Below are positions 31,409-38,866 of a stretch of 39,537 bases of DNA, piece after piece. The notes under the pieces were generated by a model. That model did not search any database and had not been told where the DNA came from. It saw only the letters and a program-made list of their open reading frames with translations. The position numbers and the translations under genes are program-made. Each line of letters opens with the position of its first letter. The first letter of the stretch is position 1. Source of the DNA: Blautia sp. (GTDB taxonomy: Bacteria; Bacillota; Clostridia; Lachnospirales; Lachnospiraceae); the NCBI GenBank assembly GCA_026169535.1, contig JAPFCU010000061.1, positions 1 to 39,537 on the forward strand, given 5' to 3'.

Positions 31409-33760
31409 ATGATCAGACAGCACATATGGAAACGGGGGACGGCACTTACAGCTGCCATGGTTCTTGCCCTGACTCCGGGACTTGCCGGATGCGGAAATAA
31501 GGAAAATGCAGATAATACAAAAAAAGAAAAAACAGACGCAAAGGATACACAAAAAGAAGAAAAAACAATGGGCCGTTATCTGGAGGAGGATGTAGCTCTT
31601 CCGGATAACTGCGGAGATATTCTTGATATGACTCTTCTGGAGGATGGAACCTTAAGAGTCTGCTATTATAAAGGAGATGATGTCTTCTATTTAGATTCCT
31701 CTGACGGAGGAACGTCCTGGAAAGACCCTGTGAACCTTTCAGAGGTTTTGAAGGTAGATACGTCGAAATATGGTCTTTCTTATCCGAAGCTGGGTGCAAA
31801 CGGAGGGATTTTTGTATCTGCGTATGTTGCTTCAGGAGAATCCGAAGAGCACAGGCATTACTACATGGCGCCGGACGGAAGCGTAAAGGAACTGGATCTT
31901 TCTCAGACCCTTGCAAGCGCTTATATTTCGGAAGCACGTTTTACTGATCGGGGAAACCTGATTATCAATGATTTTTCAACTGCCCTTGTAGAAATTAATC
32001 CTCTTGACGGAAGCGTTGTGAAAAAATACGAGGAAGGAAGCGTTGTTTCCTGTTTTGCTCCCATAGGGAAGTATCTGGTGGCTGTTACCAATTCCACAGT
32101 CCATTATTACGATATGGAAACAGGGGAGCCTCTTGAGGATGCGGCGGCCCTGACAGAGCAGATTTCAGAAGACGAAGGCAACCTTGAGCTTACCAGTACA
32201 ACTTCCTATCCTCTTGTATTTTCAAAGGGTGAAGAGGAAGACTGTCTTTTTTATGCAGAGGAGGGCGGCGTTTACCGTTACTCCTTTAAGGGAAGCGTAG
32301 TGGAAGAGGTGATTGACGGAAATTTGACCAGTCTCTCTTCTCCTGATATTTCTTTTGTAGCAATGGCGAGAGATCAGGACGGAAACTTTTATGTGGCAGT
32401 TCAGGACAGCTCCGCAGATATGGGGCATATGGGAAGGATTTTAAAGTATACCTATTCCCCGGATACACCGGCAGAGCCTGATACAGAGCTGACTGTATAT
32501 TCTCTTTTGGACAATTCTTATATTCGTCAGGTGGCAGCTGTTTTCCAGAAGAAATATCCGGATATTTATCTGAATCTGGAAGTAGGAATGACAGGGGAAG
32601 ACGGAATGACAACTACAGATGCCCTAAAAACGCTGAATACGGAAATTATGGCTGGGAACGGACCGGATGTGATGATCCTGGACGGTATTCCGGAGGATAC
32701 TTATATAGAAAAGGGCATGCTTGCAGATATCAGCAGTATTCTGGATAAGGCGGAAGAAGAGGATGGAATACTGGATAATATCAGGGAGTCCTACAGGGAG
32801 GAAGACGGCAGCCAGTATGTAATGCCGCTAAAATTCAGTATTCCCCTGATACAGGGAAACAAAGAGGATGTAGAAAAAGCCGGGGACATTGTTTCTATGG
32901 CTGACATGCTGGAAAGCTATCAGGCGGAATACACAGAAATGAATATGCCTCTTTCTCTTATGGGAGTTGGACCGGAAGGATTTTTAAAGACCTTTGCTGA
33001 TGTAAATGCTCCTGCATGGCAGAAGGAAGATGGCTCTCTGGATGAAGAGGCAGTCAAAGAATATCTGGAGCAGGCAGGCCGGATCTATGCCGCAGGAAAA
33101 GAAAGTATGGATTATATCAAAGAAATGGCAGGAGATTATGTTTACAGCCTCAGTGAGCTGCCCATTTTAAGTAATGTCAGCGGCTCTGTGATGTCTCTTC
33201 TGGGAGGCTATGTAAAGATGGCTGCAGGAAGACTGGCTTCTCCGGAAGATCTTGCAAATATGTACAGTCTGGAGCAGAAATTGGGAGATATCACTCACAG
33301 ATTATGGAACGGACAGGCACAGAACTGTTTTATTCCGGCTCAGACAGTGGGAATCAGCTCCAAAGCAGAACAGAAGGAGGCTGCTGAAAAGCTGGTGGAA
33401 TTCCTGTTTACGAAGGAAGGGCAGGAAATCGGAAGCAGCAGCGGATTTCCAGTAAACGAAGCTGTCTATGACAGCGAAGATTACTGGGCGGCAGGAGACG
33501 ACCAGGGACGTCTGGGTACATCCGGAAGCGGCAATGCGAATACCGGTGAGTATGTGGAAATGGAAATCGTCCGGGCGGATGAAAAGACTACAAAGGAAAT
33601 TCAGGAGCTTGGAAAAACGCTTACCACTCCTTCCAGGGGAAATGAGATTATCCTGAGTGCTGTTGCAGAAAACGGAACCAGATATCTGAATGGAGAAATC
33701 AGCCTTGAAGAGGCAGCTAAGGGAGCCATCCAGCAGGTAAATCTTTATCTGGCAGAGTAA
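31409..33760 (+). CDS. Lipoprotein: beta-propeller-like N-terminus fused to an extracellular solute-binding domain
   Basis: The 783-residue protein is about twice the length of a usual solute-binding protein. A lipoprotein signal (LAGC, Cys28) anchors it outside. Residues about 60-355 form repeated strands with one Asp-box-like motif (DSSDGGTSW) and recurring turns such as SDGGTSW, PDGSVKEL and MDLETGE-like segments, consistent with a beta-propeller. From about 360 (ELTVYSLLDNSYIRQVAAVFQKKYPDI) it is a family 1-type solute-binding protein: EIMAGNGPDVMILDG, the hinge region, and VEFLFTKEGQEIGSSSGFPVNEAVY near the end. I chose ATG 31409 with GGAGGA at 31394-31399. The frame is open upstream to 30962 only as an antisense shadow of the kinase gene. 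It should serve the permeases at 34661-36360. Confidence 0.88.
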   Translation: MIRQHIWKRGTALTAAMVLALTPGLAGCGNKENADNTKKEKTDAKDTQKEEKTMGRYLEEDVALPDNCGDILDMTLLEDGTLRVCYYKGDDVFYLDSSDGGTSWKDPVNLSEVLKVDTSKYGLSYPKLGANGGIFVSAYVASGESEEHRHYYMAPDGSVKELDLSQTLASAYISEARFTDRGNLIINDFSTALVEINPLDGSVVKKYEEGSVVSCFAPIGKYLVAVTNSTVHYYDMETGEPLEDAAALTEQISEDEGNLELTSTTSYPLVFSKGEEEDCLFYAEEGGVYRYSFKGSVVEEVIDGNLTSLSSPDISFVAMARDQDGNFYVAVQDSSADMGHMGRILKYTYSPDTPAEPDTELTVYSLLDNSYIRQVAAVFQKKYPDIYLNLEVGMTGEDGMTTTDALKTLNTEIMAGNGPDVMILDGIPEDTYIEKGMLADISSILDKAEEEDGILDNIRESYREEDGSQYVMPLKFSIPLIQGNKEDVEKAGDIVSMADMLESYQAEYTEMNMPLSLMGVGPEGFLKTFADVNAPAWQKEDGSLDEEAVKEYLEQAGRIYAAGKESMDYIKEMAGDYVYSLSELPILSNVSGSVMSLLGGYVKMAAGRLASPEDLANMYSLEQKLGDITHRLWNGQAQNCFIPAQTVGISSKAEQKEAAEKLVEFLFTKEGQEIGSSSGFPVNEAVYDSEDYWAAGDDQGRLGTSGSGNANTGEYVEMEIVRADEKTTKEIQELGKTLTTPSRGNEIILSAVAENGTRYLNGEISLEEAAKGAIQQVNLYLAE

Positions 33761-33762
33761 AT

Positions 33763-33803
33763 AAAAAAGGAATCGCGGACAGAAGTTCTGCGATTCCTTT
33801 TTT
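33763..33803. terminator. Bidirectional terminator between lipoprotein and regulator genes
   Basis: AAAAAAGGAATCGC (33763-33776) pairs perfectly with GCGATTCCTTTTTT (33790-33803). T-runs occur on both strands, so it ends the lipoprotein transcript on + and the regulator transcript on -. It would stop most read-through from the regulator into the kinase. Confidence 0.92.
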
Positions 33804-33810
33804 ACTCGAT

Positions 33811-34491
33811 TTACTGAAAGACCTCAAGCTGATATCCAATTCCCCGGACGGTTCGTATCTGCATCGTGCTTTCTACAGTTTTCAGTCTTCTCCGGAGGAA
33901 ATGAATGTAATTATCCAGATTACCTTCTTCCACATCTGCCTCCAGTCCCCATACCCGGGAGAGAAGCAGCTGTCTGGGAAGAGTCTGGCCGGGATTTCTA
34001 AGAAATACCTCCATAAGTTCTCCTTCCCGGCTGGACAGGGTACATGTTTTTTCCCGACTGGACAGAGTTCTTGTTTCCGGGACAAAAGAAACGTCGCCCA
34101 GAGAAATAGATTTCACGGAATCCTGATAAACCGCCGGACGCCGCAGCAGGCACCGGATCCTTGCCAGAAGCTCCTCAAAAGCAAAGGGCTTGACCATATA
34201 GTCATCTGCGCCTCCGTTCAGTCCTGTCAGCCGGTCGTTAAGTTCGCCAAGAGCAGTAAGCATCAGTACCGGTGTTCCGATCTGACGGGACCGGGCCTCC
34301 TTTAATACTTCTATTCCATTCATATGGGGGAGCATACGGTCCAGGATCACCAGATCAAAGGGAGCTTCCTGCATATAATAAAGTCCTTCTTCTCCGTCGT
34401 GACAGGCAGTTACGGAAAATCCCTCCTGTTCCAGTCGAAAAGAGATTGCTTCACATAATTCTTTGTCATCTTCGATCATTAAAATATTCAT
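33811..34491 (-). CDS. OmpR-family response regulator
   Basis: The 226-residue protein has a receiver domain with the acidic pocket Glu7-Asp8-Asp9, phospho-acceptor Asp51 (VILDRMLP), Thr in MLTALGE and Lys in YMVKPFAFEELLARI. A winged-helix output domain follows (SLGDVSFVPETRTLSS, LLSRVWG, DNYIHFLRRRLK, IRTVRGIGYQLE). It is the expected partner of the kinase at 29954-31237. It is transcribed divergently from the permease operon and shares a 169 bp region with it, where two copies of the 35 bp box lie back to back. Autoregulation and control of the transport genes are the natural inference. Confidence 0.95.
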   Translation of the reverse strand: MNILMIEDDKELCEAISFRLEQEGFSVTACHDGEEGLYYMQEAPFDLVILDRMLPHMNGIEVLKEARSRQIGTPVLMLTALGELNDRLTGLNGGADDYMVKPFAFEELLARIRCLLRRPAVYQDSVKSISLGDVSFVPETRTLSSREKTCTLSSREGELMEVFLRNPGQTLPRQLLLSRVWGLEADVEEGNLDNYIHFLRRRLKTVESTMQIRTVRGIGYQLEVFQ

Positions 34492-34559
34492 ATGGATACC
34501 TCGTATTATTTTCTTTTTCCCAGCAGAAACCCCACTGCATTTTTATACTATCATAGCAT

Positions 34560-34594
34560 ATTTTAAAAAAGCTTTCTAAAAATAATCTCTAATC
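34560..34594 (-). promoter_or_regulatory. 35 bp promoter box, copy 3 (regulator gene)
   Basis: On the minus strand from 34594: GATTAGAG, then TTTTTAGA (34582-34575), then nine bases and TAAAAT (34565-34560) at the -10 position. It lacks the TGn extension. A second possible -10, TGCTATGAT, lies just downstream at 34558-34550. The weakest of the four copies. Confidence 0.55.
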
Positions 34595-34596
34595 TG

Positions 34597-34631
34597 TTTT
34601 AGAGAGTTTTTTTAGATTAGACTGCTACACT
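34597..34631 (+). promoter_or_regulatory. 35 bp promoter box, copy 4 (permease operon)
   Basis: TTTTAGAG at 34597-34604, TTTTTAGA at 34609-34616, and extended -10 TGCTACACT at 34623-34631. It abuts the regulator copy with a gap of two bases. The operon's GTG start lies 29 bp further on. Confidence 0.72.
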
Positions 34632-34660
34632 GACTTTAAAATAACGGGAGAGTGTGAATT

Positions 34661-35524
34661 GTGACCATACATACAAAAATAAAGAAAAGAGAATATAAGG
34701 GGTTGTTATTTCTTCTGCCCAGCTTTCTGGGTGTGGGGCTGTTCTGGGTGATCCCCTATGGGGATGTGATCCGAAGATCCTTTTTCAGCGCGGTCAGCAG
34801 CGAATTTACCGGGCTGAAAAACTATCAGACAGTTTTTGAAAATCAGGCTTTCCGTCTGGCGGCTGCCAATACACTGAGATTTTTCTGTATTTGTATTCCA
34901 GCGCTGGTGACAATGTCGCTTTTGATCGCGGTGCTGCTGACCAGAAGAAAAAAAGGTATGCATATCCTGAAAAGCATGTTCCTTCTTCCTATGGCGATTC
35001 CGGTGGCATCCGTAGTACTTTTGTGGAAAGTTCTTTTTCACAGTCAGGGGCTTTTGAATCACCTTCTGGAACTTCTGAATTTTCAGGGGCCGGACTGGAT
35101 GAACACAGACGCTTCTTTTTTTGTGCTGGTAGTAAGTTATCTCTGGAGAAACCTGGGATATGATATTGTTTTGTGGGTGGCAGGACTTGGTGCAATACCT
35201 GCATCTCTTTATGAGGCTGCCAGAGTAGACGGAGCGGGAGAGTGGAAGTGCTTTGTTAAGATCACTTTGCCGAATCTTTTGCCTTCTCTTTTTACTATTG
35301 TGGTGCTGTCTTTACTGAACGGCTTTAAAGTATTCCGGGAAGCCTGGCTGGTGGCAGGAGACTATCCTCAGAACAGTATGTATCTTCTGCAGCATCTTTT
35401 TAATAACTGGTACCGGGATATGTCTTTTGATAAAATGGCAGCGGCGGCTGTAGTGACAGGAAGCGTGATTCTTGTGCTGATCCTGCTGCTTCAAAAAGCC
35501 TGGGAAGGGGGAGACAGCATATGA
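34661..35524 (+). CDS. Sugar-type ABC transporter permease (MalF/UgpA-like)
   Basis: The 287-residue protein has six predicted helices and the EAA loop YEAARVDGAGEWKCFVKITLP, which contacts the ATPase. This is the first half of a CUT1-type importer. GTG 34661 follows GGGAG at 34646-34650. No ATP-binding gene is in the locus, so the ATPase must come from elsewhere, as happens with MsmX-type ATPases shared by several importers. The stop overlaps the next gene by ATGA. Confidence 0.92.
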   Translation: MTIHTKIKKREYKGLLFLLPSFLGVGLFWVIPYGDVIRRSFFSAVSSEFTGLKNYQTVFENQAFRLAAANTLRFFCICIPALVTMSLLIAVLLTRRKKGMHILKSMFLLPMAIPVASVVLLWKVLFHSQGLLNHLLELLNFQGPDWMNTDASFFVLVVSYLWRNLGYDIVLWVAGLGAIPASLYEAARVDGAGEWKCFVKITLPNLLPSLFTIVVLSLLNGFKVFREAWLVAGDYPQNSMYLLQHLFNNWYRDMSFDKMAAAAVVTGSVILVLILLLQKAWEGGDSI

Positions 35525-36360
35525 TGAAAAAATTTATGACAGCTCTGGTGTTTCTTATGGCAGCGGCGGCTGTGTTTCCGGTGCTGTTTCTGATATGTGG
35601 ATCACTGATGGGAGATACGGAGCTGTTACGGCTTCTTATTCCGGTTCTGGGAAACGGGGAGGGCTTTGCCTCCTGGAAGCTGATGCCTTTGTATCCTACC
35701 TTTTCTCATTATGTGGAATTATTATTGGATTCGCCGGAATTTTTTGTTATGTTCTGGAATTCTGTAAAAATCACAGCTTTGACCCTTATGGGACAGATTC
35801 TTGTGGGAACGCCTGCGGCATGGGGCTTTGCCCGCTGCCGATTTCCCGGAAAAAAGCTGCTGTTTACCATATATATCGCTTTGATGATGATGCCTTTTCA
35901 GGTAATGATGCTCAGTAATTATCTGGTACTGAATGAGATCGGACTTCTGGATACGCTGTCAGGGATTGTTCTGCCTGCTGTTTTTTCCACGTTTCCGGTA
36001 TTTTTGATGTACCGTTTTTTTCAGGGGCTTCCGGAAGCGATAATGGATTCTGCAAGGATCGACGGAGCAGGAGAATGGAAGATTTTTTTAAGTATCGGGA
36101 TTCCTCTTGGATCTCCGGGAATGATCTCGGCGCTGGTTTTGGGATTTCTGGAATACTGGAATCTTATTGAACAGCCTATGGCATTTTTGAAAACAAAAGA
36201 AAAATGGCCTCTTTCCCTGTACCTTCCCAATATCGGTACAGAACAGGCAGGAAGAGCATTTGCAGCTTCTGTGCTGGTGCTTCTTCCGGCTGTCCTGGTA
36301 TTTCTGGCGGGGCAGGATTATCTGGAACAGGGAATTGTCTCAACAGCAGTGAAGGAGTAG
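35521..36360 (+). CDS. Sugar-type ABC transporter permease (MalG/UgpE-like)
   Basis: The 279-residue protein has six helices and the EAA loop MDSARIDGAGEWKIFLSIGIPLG. It is the second permease of the importer. An unusually long loop after helix 1 (about residues 28-75) faces outside. Its last codons are followed after 5 bp by the adaptor gene, so importer and adaptor are one operon. Confidence 0.92.
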   Translation: MMKKFMTALVFLMAAAAVFPVLFLICGSLMGDTELLRLLIPVLGNGEGFASWKLMPLYPTFSHYVELLLDSPEFFVMFWNSVKITALTLMGQILVGTPAAWGFARCRFPGKKLLFTIYIALMMMPFQVMMLSNYLVLNEIGLLDTLSGIVLPAVFSTFPVFLMYRFFQGLPEAIMDSARIDGAGEWKIFLSIGIPLGSPGMISALVLGFLEYWNLIEQPMAFLKTKEKWPLSLYLPNIGTEQAGRAFAASVLVLLPAVLVFLAGQDYLEQGIVSTAVKE

Positions 36361-36365
36361 GAGAA

Positions 36366-37802
36366 ATGAAACGAAAAAAGATACTGAAATGGTTTGGAAT
36401 ATTTTTTGCAGCAATGCTGATCTTTACTTTTCTGTCAAGGGCGGCAGATTCTGTCAGTGTGGCAAAGATCAATGCCTCTGCACCTCAGAATCAGATTATC
36501 AGTCACAATATTTCCGGAACAGGAAAAATAGAGGGAACCAGAGAGATTGCAGTTTTTGTCCCGGAAGGTCTGAAGATCGCACAGGTTTATGTGAAACCTG
36601 GAGAGGCTATAAAAAAAGAGCAGGCGATCCTGACAGTTCTGGAAAGCAGTATTCAGGACAGTATACAGAAAAAACAGGACGAGATCCAGGAACTTTCCCT
36701 GAAGATCAGCGATATCCAAAGTCAGAAACAGATCAATGATCAGAAAAAACAAAATGAAACAAAAAGAGCCCAGGAGGATCTGGATGCCGCTGTGAACAAT
36801 GGAAACATCAATATTTCCAATGCTCAGAATGAAGTGAATATTGCACAGCAGAGATTAAATGAATACAGAGCCAGACGGGCGGCGGAGGAAGCTGCCCGGC
36901 AGCAGGAGCTGGAAAACGGGGAGCCGGATTTCGGGGACGGAACAGATGGACAGGGAAACGACCTTACAGACGGCACCCAGGGGAATTCTGAAGCGGAAAG
37001 ACAGCAGGAGCAGGCTCTGATGGATGATGTACGGGCAAAAACGGAAGCTCTGAATCAGGTGATCATGAACCGAAACCGGGAGGTAAAGGAAGCAGACCGT
37101 GCAAAACAGGATGCAGCGATCCCTCAGGTTCAGGACAGTACAGAGGAAACACTTCAGACGCAGCTGGAAAGAAAAAATGAGGAACTGAGAGAGCTGAATG
37201 TGATTCTGGATAATAAAGGAGAGGTTTCTTCTCCTGCGGAAGGTGTAATGAAAACAGTTTCTGCCCAGACAGGGGGACAGACCTCTCAGGAGGCTGCGGC
37301 AGTGGTGTATGAGCTTACCGGAGAGCTGAGCATGACGGGACGGATCACCAGAGAAGATATGGAATATGTTTCTGTGGGGGCAGCTGTGAAGCTGGAAGGA
37401 GTCAGTAAAACCGTGGTGGAGAATGCTGTGGTACAGGCAGTACAGGAGGACGAGGCAGAGCCGGGAACTTTTGTTATGACTGTAGCTGTGCCGGAAAGCG
37501 GACTTTCTGTAGGGGAAAGTGTGGAATTTACCGTAGAACAGTCCAATGGACCTTATAGCTGCTGTGTGCCTCTTACAGCTTTATATGGACAGGAAGGTCA
37601 GGAGTATGTATTTGTTGTAGATACCATGGATTCAATCCTGGGAGAGGTGCAGGTGGCGCGAAAAATTTCCGTACAGGTAAAAGAAAAAAATCAGACTACG
37701 GCTGCTCTTGCAGAGGGAACTCTTTCCAGCAGCCAGAAAGTGATCACGGAAGCAAACAGAGAAATACAGGATGGCAGCCGGGTAAGGCTGCAGCAGTCAT
37801 GA
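36366..37802 (+). CDS. HlyD/MacA-like adaptor protein in the permease operon
   Basis: The 478-residue protein has an N-terminal membrane anchor (about 8-26) and a lipoyl half (GTREIAVFVPEGLKIAQVYVKPGEAIKKEQ). A long coiled-coil hairpin spans about 95-280, interrupted by a Gly/Asp/Gln-rich spacer (about 185-220). The second lipoyl half (PAEGVMKTVSAQTGGQTS) and barrel domains follow. Such adaptors belong to exporters, so its place behind importer permeases is unexpected. I chose ATG 36366 (GGAG at 36353-36356 and AGGAG at 36359-36363). The in-frame start at 36204 lies inside the permease gene. It overlaps the next gene by ATGA. Confidence 0.88.
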   Translation: MKRKKILKWFGIFFAAMLIFTFLSRAADSVSVAKINASAPQNQIISHNISGTGKIEGTREIAVFVPEGLKIAQVYVKPGEAIKKEQAILTVLESSIQDSIQKKQDEIQELSLKISDIQSQKQINDQKKQNETKRAQEDLDAAVNNGNINISNAQNEVNIAQQRLNEYRARRAAEEAARQQELENGEPDFGDGTDGQGNDLTDGTQGNSEAERQQEQALMDDVRAKTEALNQVIMNRNREVKEADRAKQDAAIPQVQDSTEETLQTQLERKNEELRELNVILDNKGEVSSPAEGVMKTVSAQTGGQTSQEAAAVVYELTGELSMTGRITREDMEYVSVGAAVKLEGVSKTVVENAVVQAVQEDEAEPGTFVMTVAVPESGLSVGESVEFTVEQSNGPYSCCVPLTALYGQEGQEYVFVVDTMDSILGEVQVARKISVQVKEKNQTTAALAEGTLSSSQKVITEANREIQDGSRVRLQQS

Positions 37803-38866
37803 GCGGGAAGAGCAGGGCGTTTCTGAAAGACTGGCAGAAACGTCTGCTGCCGGCAGTTTTTGCGCTGATTTTTTATAGCGCGGCTGTATTCTGTTACTGT
37901 CAGATCCAAAGGGAACCTTCTGTGACAGTGCTTTTATCCGGCTTTTTTCCTGATGGAGATCAGGCGGAGAATATACTGAAAAGTATGGAAAAAACAGAAC
38001 AGCAGGATATGGGTCTTTGTTTTTTTCGGGAAGGAGGCATGGAAACTCTGGAAGAACCGGAATATGGAAGAAGTACTTCGGCAATGACAGGCAATATCGC
38101 CGGCGACGCGTCTCTTTATGACTGGAGACTGGCAGGACTTCTTTCTCAGGACAGACAGGGTTGTGTTCTTGACCGTGTCTCTGCAGTGAAGCTGTTTGGA
38201 ACAGAAGAAGCAGAAGGCAGATGGTTACGTTTTCAGGGAAAGGATTATCAGATAAGAAAGGTACTGCCATGGAAACAGAGAATGTTTCTGACTGCTTCGG
38301 GACAATCGACGGATACATATAACAGAGTGTTTGTAAAAAGAAGAGATTCTGAAATGGGAAAGACGACGGAACAGCTTCTTATGGGTTATGGACTTTCCGG
38401 AACAGCCGTGGAAAGCGGATTTTTACGGGGGACAGCTTTGATGGCGCTTTTGCTTTTTCCGGCTGCAGCGGGATGGGTTTTATGGAAAACTGCCCGTATG
38501 GAACAAAAAAAATATTCTTTCCGGCAGGGGGATTACTGGATCTGGACAGGCGCATTGCTGCTTCTTGCCGGAACGGGCGTTATGATTCTTTGGAATACCA
38601 TCCGGATTCCAGGAGACTGGATTCCTTCCAGATGGTCGGATTTTACATTCTGGTCTGAGCGGTTCTTTGACGCAGCAGACAATATACGATGGTTTCTGAT
38701 GCTTCCCAAAACAGTTCTTCAGACAGAAAATATTGTTTTTTGTATAAAATCCCTGTTTTTTTCTCTTGGAGCTTTTTTTCTTTTTATTGTGATACAGAAA
38801 AAAATATGTTACACTGTACACAGCATGTATTTTTCAGGAGAAAAGAAAAAGGAGAATGCAGTATGA
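37799..38866 (+). CDS. MacB/FtsX-like membrane protein without an ATPase domain
   Basis: The 355-residue protein has four predicted helices (about 17-37, 200-222, 243-265, 315-340). The external region after helix 1 ends GCVLDRVSAVKLFGTEEAEGR, then WLRFQGKDYQIRKVLP. This matches, piece by piece, the PCD domain of MacB permeases, including the one at 28680 (LFSGEDPLGKTIEIGDD). Topology and PCD therefore suggest a divergent FtsX-superfamily permease partnered with the adaptor just upstream. The C-terminal coupling motif of true permeases (GLKKAIGA...) is not visible, and no ATPase is encoded nearby. It may be an ATPase-free scaffold. The stop overlaps the degV-family start (ATGA). Confidence 0.6.
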   Translation: MSGKSRAFLKDWQKRLLPAVFALIFYSAAVFCYCQIQREPSVTVLLSGFFPDGDQAENILKSMEKTEQQDMGLCFFREGGMETLEEPEYGRSTSAMTGNIAGDASLYDWRLAGLLSQDRQGCVLDRVSAVKLFGTEEAEGRWLRFQGKDYQIRKVLPWKQRMFLTASGQSTDTYNRVFVKRRDSEMGKTTEQLLMGYGLSGTAVESGFLRGTALMALLLFPAAAGWVLWKTARMEQKKYSFRQGDYWIWTGALLLLAGTGVMILWNTIRIPGDWIPSRWSDFTFWSERFFDAADNIRWFLMLPKTVLQTENIVFCIKSLFFSLGAFFLFIVIQKKICYTVHSMYFSGEKKKENAV

